Shown here: piece by piece, positions 36,921 to 45,239 of the stretch
How positions within the stretch are numbered: position 1 is the first letter of the stretch
Layout: every line of letters begins with the position of its first letter
NCBI RefSeq assembly: GCF_002286965.1
Contig: NZ_NSKD01000002.1
Span: forward strand, 434,001 to 498,000
Direction: 5' to 3'
Origin: Halovibrio salipaludis
Lineage (GTDB): Bacteria > Pseudomonadota > Gammaproteobacteria > Pseudomonadales > Oleiphilaceae
Length of the DNA: 64,000 bases
The notes under the pieces: model-generated
What the model was told of the DNA's origin: nothing
What the model saw: the letters and a program-made list of their open reading frames with translations, nothing else
Databases searched by the model: none
Translations under genes and position numbers: made by a program

Positions 36921-37972
36921 GTCGAGTGACCCCCCTGACCCGTATTGCCGTCACCACAGCCCTGGGCCTGGGCATGGCCTCCGGTGCCCAGGCCGGCGTT
37001 GCCACTCTGGCCTATCACCATGTCTCCACGGAGACGCCTCCCTCCACCACGACCTCCCCGTCGCTGTTCCGGGACCAGCTGTCGCTGATCGAGGAGCTCG
37101 GCGTGGAGCCGCTGTCACTTACGCCCGAGCGCATCCAGAAGACCCTGGACGGCGCGGATGCGGAAAACCAGCACGTCGCCCTGACCTTTGATGATGCCTA
37201 CGAGAGCGTCTACACCGAAGCCTGGCCGCTTCTCAGGGAAAAGGGGATTCCACTGACGGTCTTCGTGCTCAGCGGCTCCGTCGGCGACAATGGCTACATG
37301 ACCTGGGAGCAGCTCCGGGAGATGGCCGAGCACGAGCTGGTAACCATCGGCAACCACAGCCGGGATCACGGCACCATGCTCCAGCGCCCGGATGAGAGTG
37401 CGGAAGAACATGCCAAACGCATCGCCCGGGAACTGGACCGGGGCGCTGAACGCATCGAGGAGAAGATCGGCGTCGAAACCGATCTCTATGCCCACCCCTA
37501 CGGTGAGTTCTCCCAGCCGGTTCTGCAGGCACTGGAAGAACGCGGCTGGTATGGATTCGCGCAGCATTCCGGGGTCATCGGGGAACACTCCCATCCCGGC
37601 GCCATGCCGCGTTTTGCCGTGGCGGATGCCTACGGCGGCATCGACACCCTGAAGGACAAGCTCAAGGCCCGTAACTTCCCGGTTGCCAGGGCCGAGCTTC
37701 CGGACCCGGTCATCAGTGGCGACAACCCGCCCCTGCTGGACATGACGGTTCCCGAGGGCTGGGACAGCGGCCGGCTGAGCTGCTTTGCCTCCGGCGAGGG
37801 CATGATGGAACTGGAATCGGAGACCGTGGCCAATGGCGTGCGCATCCGAACCCGCGCCCAGAACCCCATTGAAGCGCGCCGTTCACGCTACAACTGCACT
37901 TACCCGGCCGGGAATGGGCGTTTCTACTGGCTTTCCCAACCCTGGTTCAATCCGGAGGCACCGGAAGGCTGA
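36917..37972 (+). CDS. Secreted polysaccharide deacetylase family protein (NodB fold)
   Basis: A signal peptide (RIAVTTALGLGMASGAQA) precedes a NodB-homology domain, so this 351-residue protein should work in the periplasm or outside. The catalytic motifs are VALTFDDAYESVY (the TFDD metal-binding motif) and GNHSRDHGTM (metal histidines). The segment YAHPYGEFSQPVLQALEERGW also fits the fold. The closest general type is the PgaB-like N-deacetylase, but the pga genes are absent, so the sugar substrate is unknown. Its start overlaps the DnaJ-related gene by four bases. It is convergent with the MalM-like gene. Confidence 0.82.
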   Translation: MSRVTPLTRIAVTTALGLGMASGAQAGVATLAYHHVSTETPPSTTTSPSLFRDQLSLIEELGVEPLSLTPERIQKTLDGADAENQHVALTFDDAYESVYTEAWPLLREKGIPLTVFVLSGSVGDNGYMTWEQLREMAEHELVTIGNHSRDHGTMLQRPDESAEEHAKRIARELDRGAERIEEKIGVETDLYAHPYGEFSQPVLQALEERGWYGFAQHSGVIGEHSHPGAMPRFAVADAYGGIDTLKDKLKARNFPVARAELPDPVISGDNPPLLDMTVPEGWDSGRLSCFASGEGMMELESETVANGVRIRTRAQNPIEARRSRYNCTYPAGNGRFYWLSQPWFNPEAPEG

Positions 37973-37974
37973 GG

Positions 37975-39018
37975 TCAGTCCACCAGCCGCAGTGACAGGC
38001 TGCCCACGGGCTCGTGGGTCAGCCTGCGGCGCCTGCCTTCCTCGCCGACCATGGTGCCGGACTCAAGGTCCTCCGGGCGGGTGAACACCACCAGCCAGCG
38101 TTCACCGGAATCCGGCTTCAGCGCCAGCCTTGCCTCCATATGCCCATAGCGTCGCCAGGTTTCGGGACTGTATTCCATCACGATGTCGGTCACCATCCGT
38201 ACAGGACGGAAGCCACCATCAAGAAAAACGGCATTCGGCAGGAAGAAGCCGCCGTCACGGATGAAACTGCGGATACGCAGCAGCGACTGTTCAGGCTCGG
38301 GCGGCAGGCGCACCAGGGCGAAACGGCTGGTGCCCGTGGCAAAACGGTACACGTCGGCCGCTTCACCGAGATCAACGGGCAGGGTCCGCTCGGGCTCCAG
38401 CTGCAGGTAGTCCAGGCGCGGCAGCGCCCCGCAGCACTGCTGCGCAAACGCATCCAGCCGGGTCTCCGATCCCTCGCCCACACCCAGAATGGCGGCGGCT
38501 TCTGAATCCTTCCGGAAGCCGGGCGCGGCTGTGGCGCCGGAGGTCGTCACCCGGGCCTCGGAAGCCCGGACCGGTTCCGGTTCATGCATCACCCGCCCCA
38601 GCGCCTCCTCGCCGTAGAGATAGGGCGTATTGTGAACGCGGCCCTGGGCGTCCCGCCAGCTGTAGAAAAGTTCCTCGGTCTCCCTGCTGTTATCCTGATC
38701 GCCGGCATCCGGATACTGTTCCAGGTTGAATTCCGGATGGGACGATTCCACTGTCCGCGTTACGTCCGCCTCACCGGAGCCCGTCTTTCCTGTGCTCTCG
38801 CCAGAGGTCTCAGGGGCTTCCCCGGAGGCCGGCGTGTAGCGGACCTGTCCCCGCTCATCCACCCAGGCGCGCATCCCCCCTGTGCTCTCATCTCCAGAGC
38901 CACTGGCACAGCCGGCGGTCACCAGCACCACCAGAACCAGCAGCGCCGACACCAGCCGGTCAGAAACGGCTGCGGATGGTGAGGTTGGCAAAGGTGATGG
39001 TGGTTTCGGTTTTGACAT
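37975..39018 (-). CDS. MalM-like lipoprotein with two DUF4124-like motifs
   Basis: The 347-residue protein has a hydrophobic segment followed by a lipobox-like VTAGC (C37), suggesting a lipoprotein. Two short DUF4124-like repeats follow (MRAWVDERGQVRYTP at 49-63 and YSWRDAQGRVHNTPY at 119-133), then a domain matching the maltose-operon periplasmic protein MalM (VYRFATGTSRFALVRLP, FFLPNAVFLDGGFRPVR). ATG 39018 is the first ATG, but TTG 38991 and GTG 38952 are alternatives, none with a good Shine-Dalgarno. The ATG lies 59 bases inside the FadL-like gene. It ends a four-gene envelope cluster; no maltose genes are near. Confidence 0.7.
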   Translation of the reverse strand: MSKPKPPSPLPTSPSAAVSDRLVSALLVLVVLVTAGCASGSGDESTGGMRAWVDERGQVRYTPASGEAPETSGESTGKTGSGEADVTRTVESSHPEFNLEQYPDAGDQDNSRETEELFYSWRDAQGRVHNTPYLYGEEALGRVMHEPEPVRASEARVTTSGATAAPGFRKDSEAAAILGVGEGSETRLDAFAQQCCGALPRLDYLQLEPERTLPVDLGEAADVYRFATGTSRFALVRLPPEPEQSLLRIRSFIRDGGFFLPNAVFLDGGFRPVRMVTDIVMEYSPETWRRYGHMEARLALKPDSGERWLVVFTRPEDLESGTMVGEEGRRRRLTHEPVGSLSLRLVD

Positions 39019-40564
39019 CCAGGCCTGCGTAGGGGTTGTACACAATGTTGGTGATGTTCGTGCAGTTGATATTGCAGCTCGAGTCCGCCGGGATGTCCTG
39101 GGTACTCTTCATCTGGCTCAGACTCATATCGATCTGGGTGTGCTTCGACCACTTGTACCCCAGCCCAACGCCATACATTGTGCCATCCCCGATGGGCGAG
39201 AAAAGACTTTCCGCCCCTTTGGGGATCACGGTGCTCCGATGCTGGGCCCCCGCCCTCAGATCAAGACGGTCATTCACGTGCAGAGTCGCGCCATAGCCGA
39301 GGTTCCACACGTCCGTAAACTCACGGGCGATTTTGAGGCTTGTCGGCGTTGCTTTCTCCGGCGACAGGATGCGCGCCGCGTTCAGGAACTCAAGCTCACG
39401 ATCAAACTTGAGCTCAAGGTACTTCTGGGACGCGAGATCAACATAATCCATATCCGCATTCAGGGTCAGAAACGGCAGCACCCGCATACTGACCCCGGTG
39501 GAGAAATGCTGCGGGTAGCTCTCCTTGATGGAGACATGGCCCTCCTCCTTGGGAACGCCGGAAGGCAGGCTCAGAATCGCGGCGCCGATGGCACCGAGCA
39601 CGGAGCTGTTCACACTCTGCCAGAACGAGGCCCAGTCCTCGGTGTAGTCGATCTGGAAATCGCCCTTGAGCTTCATATCATCGCCCGAACTGTACTGGGC
39701 GCCCCAGGTGAACCAGTCAGTGGGCTCCCAGAGAACGCCCACCTTGTAGCTGGTGGAAAGGCTCTCCTCCGCCCGGAAGTTGACATTGCCGATGTCCTGG
39801 AAGGGGCCGATCTTGCCGCCACAAAGAGCCAGCCACGGAGCCAGGGGTTCCTGGGCCTCCTCGTCACAGCCAAAGGCATCCTGAAGCGTGGCCCCCACGC
39901 CCACCAGCATGTTCGGGGCCCGGGTCAGCTGGTTCACCTCGATCCCCTGGTGCGAGAAATGGATACCGCCGCCAACGGTCCACTCATCATTGATCTGATA
40001 GGAGACCGTTGGTGAAAGGTAGGTGATCCGCTGGATGGCGGCCTGGGTCGGCTGATAGCGGCCCGGGTCATCGTCCTCACGGGAGAAGCCACCGGAGTTC
40101 TCGATGAAGGCGGCATTGCCGAACGTAAGCTTCGAGCCCGGGGGCTGGACACTAAACCCGGCATTGAATGGCGCCGCGGGCGCGGCGCTTTCCATCAACC
40201 CGATACCGGGGATGTAGTTGGCACCGACGTCGGTACTGCTCTTGCTGTTGGCCACCGGGTCATTCTCCGCGCATTCGATGCCAAAGACATCACAGCCCTC
40301 GTCCGGCACCGTGAACTCCGCATCGAACTGCGTCATCGGCATGGCGCCACCCAGTTCCCACTGGCGCCCCTCAAGACGGCTCAGCCCGGCTGGGTTGCGG
40401 CGGATGGCCATGATCCCGGGCGGATCCGCGGTAACCGCGTTGCCGAGCGCGGCGGCCTTCGGGTGCACCAGCAGCTGATGGCTGAACTGGGCCTGTGCCC
40501 CCAGGGACACGGCCACCAGCGCCAGTGCGCCGAATACACGTGTGCCGACGCCATTCGCTCGCAT
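38960..40564 (-). CDS. Outer-membrane protein of the FadL/OmpP1 transporter family
   Basis: This 534-residue beta-barrel protein has a signal peptide cleaved after A25 (LGAQA-QF) and a C-terminal phenylalanine, as outer-membrane barrels do. FadL family features are the N-terminal hatch-like NPAGLSRL and the repeated amphipathic strands (for example GYGATLHVNDRLDLRAGAQH). FadL proteins move hydrophobic compounds across the outer membrane. The gene begins 34 bases after the FapF-like gene and its end overlaps the MalM-like gene. Four cysteines in CDVFGIEC and CNINC may form disulfides. Confidence 0.82.
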   Translation of the reverse strand: MRANGVGTRVFGALALVAVSLGAQAQFSHQLLVHPKAAALGNAVTADPPGIMAIRRNPAGLSRLEGRQWELGGAMPMTQFDAEFTVPDEGCDVFGIECAENDPVANSKSSTDVGANYIPGIGLMESAAPAAPFNAGFSVQPPGSKLTFGNAAFIENSGGFSREDDDPGRYQPTQAAIQRITYLSPTVSYQINDEWTVGGGIHFSHQGIEVNQLTRAPNMLVGVGATLQDAFGCDEEAQEPLAPWLALCGGKIGPFQDIGNVNFRAEESLSTSYKVGVLWEPTDWFTWGAQYSSGDDMKLKGDFQIDYTEDWASFWQSVNSSVLGAIGAAILSLPSGVPKEEGHVSIKESYPQHFSTGVSMRVLPFLTLNADMDYVDLASQKYLELKFDRELEFLNAARILSPEKATPTSLKIAREFTDVWNLGYGATLHVNDRLDLRAGAQHRSTVIPKGAESLFSPIGDGTMYGVGLGYKWSKHTQIDMSLSQMKSTQDIPADSSCNINCTNITNIVYNPYAGLDVKTETTITFANLTIRSRF

Positions 40565-40598
40565 TACGTCCTGCTCCTTATCGCCCTTGATCCACGCA

Positions 40599-41630
40599 TC
40601 AGGATGATTCAGACAGCCCGGAAATATTGATGGGCATGGAGAAGCCGATGGTGAAATCCGGTGCTCCCCTCGTCATACCGAAACCAACACTGGTATTGAC
40701 GATGGTCTGATCGCTGATCCGCGTACCCAGTGACATATTGATGATGCCCGCCATCTGGGAACTGGCCGTTGCCTCGGTGCCATCGCTGAAGCTCAGAACG
40801 GTTTCATCGTTGTAGGTGAGCTGGACCGACAGACTCAGCGATATGTCGTAGGACAGCGAATAGGAGAAGCCACCGGAACCGGACAGCGTGAAGCCGGGGT
40901 CCAGCTCCCGCAAAAGCCGGGCACCACGCACCTGCTTGAGATCCTTCACTTTGTGGTTGTAGCGGAGGCTGCCGGAGCCGAACAGAACGACCGGATCCAG
41001 CACCTTGGAGACACTGGCACCCCCGCCAATCGAGTAGTAGCCACTGCCGGTGGACAGCTGACGGTTGACGTCGATCTCGTAGGGACTCACGCCGGTCTTG
41101 GAGCTCAGCGTCCCGAACAGCGTGGTGGACATGGTGCCCGGCACATGGGGGTTGGGCTGCCAGCGCGCGGTAAAGGAGATATCCCCCACGTCGTTGACGT
41201 TCAGATCCTCCTGGGTATCAAACTTTGTGGTCAGGGGAATCCGGGTGCCCAGCGTCAGGTTGTCGTAGAACCCGTAATCATAGGAGAAGGCATTGGTGAA
41301 GTTGTGGGTGGCTTCCGGCGTCACATCCAGGTTGCGGACCTGGCTGTTGATGACCTCCAGGTCCAGGTTCTGTGTTCCTGAATAGGAGTAGTCAAAGGAG
41401 TAGTTCAATGACTGACGCCCCGCCTGCAGCAGCGAATAGTTCTTCTCCGCCGCCTGGAAGACCTCCTCCAGCTGTTCGGTGGAATCCTCATCCCCTTCCT
41501 GCTGGGCAAGCGCCTCCCGGGCCTCATCCACAGTGGCACCATCATCTTCCTGCTGCTGGGCAACGGCGGGCACCGCCAGTGCCGAGAGCACCACGAGACC
41601 GGCCGGAAGCCAAAGCACAGAGCGCGTCAT
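40599..41630 (-). CDS. FapF-like outer-membrane beta-barrel protein
   Basis: After a signal peptide (cleavage after A24, PAVA-QQQ), residues 30-70 form a charged coiled-coil-like plug (VDEAREALAQQEGDEDSTEQ, then LEEVFQAAEKNYSLL). A barrel follows with SLNYSFDYSYSGTQNLDLEV, TLFGTLSSKTGVSPYEIDV and a C-terminal FTIGFSMPINISGL. The plug-then-barrel order and these phrases resemble FapF, the pore that exports Pseudomonas Fap amyloid. The frame is open to 41771; ATG 41630 gives the signal peptide, while ATG 41660 is an alternative. It sits 61 bases after the C39-peptidase-like gene, itself FapD-like. Confidence 0.75.
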   Translation of the reverse strand: MTRSVLWLPAGLVVLSALAVPAVAQQQEDDGATVDEAREALAQQEGDEDSTEQLEEVFQAAEKNYSLLQAGRQSLNYSFDYSYSGTQNLDLEVINSQVRNLDVTPEATHNFTNAFSYDYGFYDNLTLGTRIPLTTKFDTQEDLNVNDVGDISFTARWQPNPHVPGTMSTTLFGTLSSKTGVSPYEIDVNRQLSTGSGYYSIGGGASVSKVLDPVVLFGSGSLRYNHKVKDLKQVRGARLLRELDPGFTLSGSGGFSYSLSYDISLSLSVQLTYNDETVLSFSDGTEATASSQMAGIINMSLGTRISDQTIVNTSVGFGMTRGAPDFTIGFSMPINISGLSESS

Positions 41631-41691
41631 AGCGGGTTCCCTGTTTCCAGTTCGATGCATAAAACCACCAATCACCTGTCGTCCGTGAGCC

Positions 41692-42492
41692 TCACCGGTC
41701 ACGGAAATAGAGCTGTTTGCGCGTGTTCTCCACGCTGCCGTCCGGGTTGTTCTTGAGCCGCTCGAGTTCATTCTGGATGTCCCACATGAGCGCTTCGTGG
41801 AATGCCGGGAACTCCCGGCGTGCCTGCAGGGTCAATGTCTGGTCGTCCACAAAGCGCATGTCCTCTTCCTTCAGGGCCAGGTTGTTCAGGGGCGGTTCCT
41901 CGCCCGGAAAAACGATGAACAGGACGTTCTTCGCCCATTTCTCCTGGAATTCATGCAACGTGAATGACAGATTCCCCGCGGCCGGGTCCGCGACGAAAAC
42001 ACGACCCTCACGGATGTCACGCACCACCACGAAATGCTCGAAACCGGCATGGTTGATGGGGACGATGGCCGGATGGTCGAGCTCAGCCAGGTCCGACATC
42101 TCCGCTCGGAACCCGCCGGATGGGAACCCGAGCTCGGTGACCAGCCGCTTCATGTCCAGAAGCGAAAAGGCACGACGCTCGACAATGCGCTCACTCTCCC
42201 CGTACTGGAGCAGCCCTTCCATGACCTGACGCTCGTTGAGGTTCTGGCCCACGTAATGGCGCAGAATGGTTGTGAGCGAGGCTGCGCCGCAGCTGTAGTC
42301 ATACTGCTGGCGCACCACGTTGCGGTACTTCTGGGCCTTGAGCGGTTCCACCTGATAGCGGTGGATTAGGGAGTCCGGACTCTCGTTGTAATGCTGCTCA
42401 TAGATGAAGGCCCCCCTTGGATGGGGCTCCACCTCGACGACTTCCTGCGTCATGGAGAAAGTCAGCAGTGATCCGGCCAGAACGAAAAGCAT
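41692..42492 (-). CDS. C39-peptidase-like (FapD-like) protein
   Basis: This 266-residue protein starts with a hydrophobic segment (LFVLAGSLLTFSM) that could be a signal or anchor. A C39 papain-like core follows, with the catalytic triad C68 (QYDYSCGAASL), H153 (GFEHFVVV) and D169 (VFVADPAAG), and glutamines at 62-63 for the oxyanion hole. C39 domains cleave double-glycine leaders in bacteriocin export; the Fap homologue FapD matures or degrades amyloid parts. No substrate gene is visible next to it. It leads the four-gene cluster on the minus strand. Confidence 0.75.
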   Translation of the reverse strand: MLFVLAGSLLTFSMTQEVVEVEPHPRGAFIYEQHYNESPDSLIHRYQVEPLKAQKYRNVVRQQYDYSCGAASLTTILRHYVGQNLNERQVMEGLLQYGESERIVERRAFSLLDMKRLVTELGFPSGGFRAEMSDLAELDHPAIVPINHAGFEHFVVVRDIREGRVFVADPAAGNLSFTLHEFQEKWAKNVLFIVFPGEEPPLNNLALKEEDMRFVDDQTLTLQARREFPAFHEALMWDIQNELERLKNNPDGSVENTRKQLYFRDR

Positions 42493-42660
42493 GAACGCCT
42501 GTCCCTTTTAAACCCGACGGAAGACGGTGTCGGAAGGGACCATAGCGAATTTAGGGGAAGCTGAAAGATAACTGGTCCTCAATTCTCAGGGTCTTAAACC
42601 GTTGGAATTCGGACCATTCCCGGGCGGGAATCAATTTTGTGACACAGGTGGAAAGGCGAT

Positions 42661-42686
42661 GGAACCGGGTTTGACGACCCGGCTCC
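42661..42686 (-). terminator. Hairpin downstream of ppiD
   Basis: A 10-bp stem, GGAACCGGGT (42661-42670) with ACCCGGCTCC (42677-42686), has one wobble pair and a six-base loop. It begins 13 bases after the ppiD stop. No T-run follows on the minus strand, so termination may be partial. Confidence 0.5.
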
Positions 42687-42698
42687 ATAGGGGGTGGG

Positions 42699-44567
42699 TC
42701 AGTTGCGGTTGATGTCCGCGTCAGCTCTGAGTGACTCGATGTAGGCCTGGTAGGCCATCTGGCCATGACGCCGCCCCAGAGAGGGTCCGAGGTTGGAGGT
42801 CATCATGCTGACGGTGGCGGAATCCGGCGGATTGACCGCATCAAGACGGACCAGGGCGACGGCACTGGGCAGATCCACAATCCGGGTGCTGGCACTGCCG
42901 TTCTGTGGCGCCGGCATCTCGAAGGCGGCATCCCGCACCACGGCCCGCGCCTGCAGGGAACGCCGGTTGACGCCCTCGAAGGTCTCCCATTCCGCGCCGT
43001 TTCCGATCGTCGGCTCCGGCAGCCCGGCATCCGCCGACATATCCGCGGCCATGCCTTCCAGGGATTCCCTCAGCGCCTCGCGGGCCTTCTTCTGGCGCAC
43101 CAGCTGCGCGACCTCATCACGGACGTCTTCAAAGGACTCCTGTTCGCGTGGGTAGTACTCACGCACGCGGGCCACTACGGAGACACCATCGCCGGTTTCA
43201 ACCACCTCGGTGTTGAAGCCCTCCTCGCGCACCTCTTCCGTGAACAGCTGCTCGCGCAGCCCTTCATGGTCAAACGGGGCCTGCCCCTGGCCAGGGCGCA
43301 CGCCATCGCGGGTCTGGATGGAGGCATCAATGAGCTCAGCCGGCGCCTCGAGGTCATACTCGGAATAGGCCATGTCCGCCAGTTCCTCGCTCAGCTCCAC
43401 ATAGCGGCGCTCTGCCCTCTCCCGGGCGATGGTCTCGCGCAGGGACGCCTCCATGCTCTCAAAGGCTGGGGGCTCCTCAGAGCGGGTATCAAGCAGCTTG
43501 ATGAAATGCTGACCGAAGGAGGTACTGACAGGCCCGACCACCTCACCGGTTTCCTCGATACCGAAGAGCGCCTCGGAGAAGGATTCGTCAAAGTCATTCC
43601 GTGAAGAGAAGCCAAGCTTGCCGCCGTCTTCCGCGGTGGCCCCGTCATCGGAGTATTCGGCTGCCAGTTCGGCGAAGGGACGGCCTTCATCAAGACCTTC
43701 CTGCACCGCCTCGACAGCGGCCTCAGCGTCCTCCCGCCCCTCACGGATCAGGATATGGGCCGCATTGCGCTGCTCATCAGCCTGCATGGACTCAACGCGT
43801 TCACGGTAGCGATCCCGCACCGCCTCTTCCTCAATGTCCGAGGGAGCCACCAGCTCGGAACGATCCAGCGTGATCCAGGCCGCATCCACGGATTCGCTCT
43901 GGACAAAGCGCTTCTGGTTGTCCTCATAGAAGCTCCTGAGTTCCTCCTCGGACACCTCCATGGACTCCGCGCGCTCGCCAACAGGCACCTGGAGGACGGA
44001 GAAATCACGGGTCTGGGTCAGCAGCGAGGCCACCCGCTCCGTTTCCGAGGGCGCACTGAAGGCACTGCCCTGGATCACGGCCTGGATGACACGGCTCAGG
44101 TGATCCTGTTCCAGCATGTTCCGGAACTGGTCCACGGTCATCCCCTGGTTGCGGACCGCCTGTATGAAGCGCTCCTGGCTGAACTCACCGTTGACCCGGA
44201 ACTGCTCGGCACCGGTGATCATGCGGTCCAGGTCGGCTTCCGAAACCTCGAGCCCGCGAGCGCGGATGTCCTGACCGATCAGCTCGTCCCGTATGAGGGA
44301 ATCCATGACCTCTTCATTGAGTGCGTCCATATCGATCCGGGATGAGTCCGGGTTGTCCATTTCCTGCAGCCGCTGTTGCCGCCGCATCTGGACCGCACGC
44401 TCAAATTCCCGCTCGGTGATGGGTTCGCCGTTGACCGTGGCGATCTCGTTTTCGCCGCTGCCGCCCACGATGGAGTCCAGCCCCCAGATGGACAGGGACA
44501 GGATCAGGACCACGATGATGGTCTTGGCGATCATTCCCTGGGCGTTCTCCCGGATGTTCTGAAGCAT
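42699..44567 (-). CDS. ppiD: Periplasmic folding chaperone PpiD
   Basis: PpiD is an inner-membrane-anchored periplasmic chaperone near the Sec translocon that helps outer-membrane proteins fold. The N-terminal anchor IAKTIIVVLILSLSIWGLD (13-31) leads into a SurA-like N-domain, a parvulin domain in the middle (AAHILIREGREDAEAAVEAV, then FSEALFGIEETGEVVGPV) and a C-terminal domain. The frame opens at 44630, but ATG 44567, preceded by GGGGAG, gives the MLQNIRENAQGMIAKT start usual for PpiD. It is 622 residues. It follows hupB and lon, as in E. coli. Confidence 0.94.
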   Translation of the reverse strand: MLQNIRENAQGMIAKTIIVVLILSLSIWGLDSIVGGSGENEIATVNGEPITEREFERAVQMRRQQRLQEMDNPDSSRIDMDALNEEVMDSLIRDELIGQDIRARGLEVSEADLDRMITGAEQFRVNGEFSQERFIQAVRNQGMTVDQFRNMLEQDHLSRVIQAVIQGSAFSAPSETERVASLLTQTRDFSVLQVPVGERAESMEVSEEELRSFYEDNQKRFVQSESVDAAWITLDRSELVAPSDIEEEAVRDRYRERVESMQADEQRNAAHILIREGREDAEAAVEAVQEGLDEGRPFAELAAEYSDDGATAEDGGKLGFSSRNDFDESFSEALFGIEETGEVVGPVSTSFGQHFIKLLDTRSEEPPAFESMEASLRETIARERAERRYVELSEELADMAYSEYDLEAPAELIDASIQTRDGVRPGQGQAPFDHEGLREQLFTEEVREEGFNTEVVETGDGVSVVARVREYYPREQESFEDVRDEVAQLVRQKKAREALRESLEGMAADMSADAGLPEPTIGNGAEWETFEGVNRRSLQARAVVRDAAFEMPAPQNGSASTRIVDLPSAVALVRLDAVNPPDSATVSMMTSNLGPSLGRRHGQMAYQAYIESLRADADINRN

Positions 44568-44618
44568 TCCGCGCTCCCCTGTGTGCCCGCACTTCCACGG
44601 GTGACCTGTGTTTAACGT

Positions 44619-44648
44619 AAAAGGGCGCATCCCTTACGGCATGCGCCC
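44619..44648 (-). terminator. Rho-independent terminator after tRNA-Asp
   Basis: On the minus strand, an 8-bp perfect stem (GGGCGCAT with ATGCGCCC) encloses a ten-base loop and is followed by TTTT. It begins seven bases past the tRNA CCA and separates the hupB/tRNA transcript from ppiD. Confidence 0.88.
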
Positions 44649-44654
44649 ACAGTC

Positions 44655-44731
44655 TGGCGGAGCGGACGGGACTCGAACCCGCGACCTCCGGCGTGACAGG
44701 CCGGCATTCTAACCAGCTGAACTACCGCTCC
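44655..44731 (-). tRNA. tRNA-Asp (GTC)
   Basis: The minus strand folds as a 77-base tRNA with encoded CCA. The anticodon loop CCTGTCACG contains GTC, and the sequence closely matches E. coli tRNA-Asp. It begins 27 bases after the hupB stop, on the same strand, with no obvious promoter between, and ends just before a strong terminator. Confidence 0.96.
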
Positions 44732-44758
44732 GTCGATACAGAATGGCGGGATCCGCCG

Positions 44759-45031
<273 letters not shown>

Positions 45032-45197
45032 ACTAAACCCCTTTTTCTATCTGGTTCCATGTTGGACGTTGTGTTTCTTTTCGGCGCCACTGACTATGGC
45101 ACACGCCATCGGAGAATTCCATGGCCGCAGGCCGGGACATCCCTCACCCTGCGAGCCCTGACAGGGTGGCCCATGGCTCCGCTGAGAGGCGGATTAC

Positions 45198-45227
45198 GTT
45201 ATACCAACGGCCTTTAAACAGTGTCAA
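45198..45227 (-). promoter_or_regulatory. Strong sigma-70 promoter for hupB
   Basis: On the minus strand, TTGACA (45222-45227), an 18-base spacer and TATAAC (45198-45203) form a near-consensus promoter. Its -35 begins 13 bases after the lon stop, giving hupB a leader of about 160 bases. Confidence 0.8.
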
Positions 45228-45239
45228 TGACTCCACCCG

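Noticed and set aside
42551-42766. A 71-codon minus-strand open frame in the gap between ppiD and the C39-like gene, considered as a possible missing amyloid or peptide substrate
   Set aside because: It begins inside ppiD, contains the ppiD hairpin, and shows no signal peptide, repeat or double-glycine leader.
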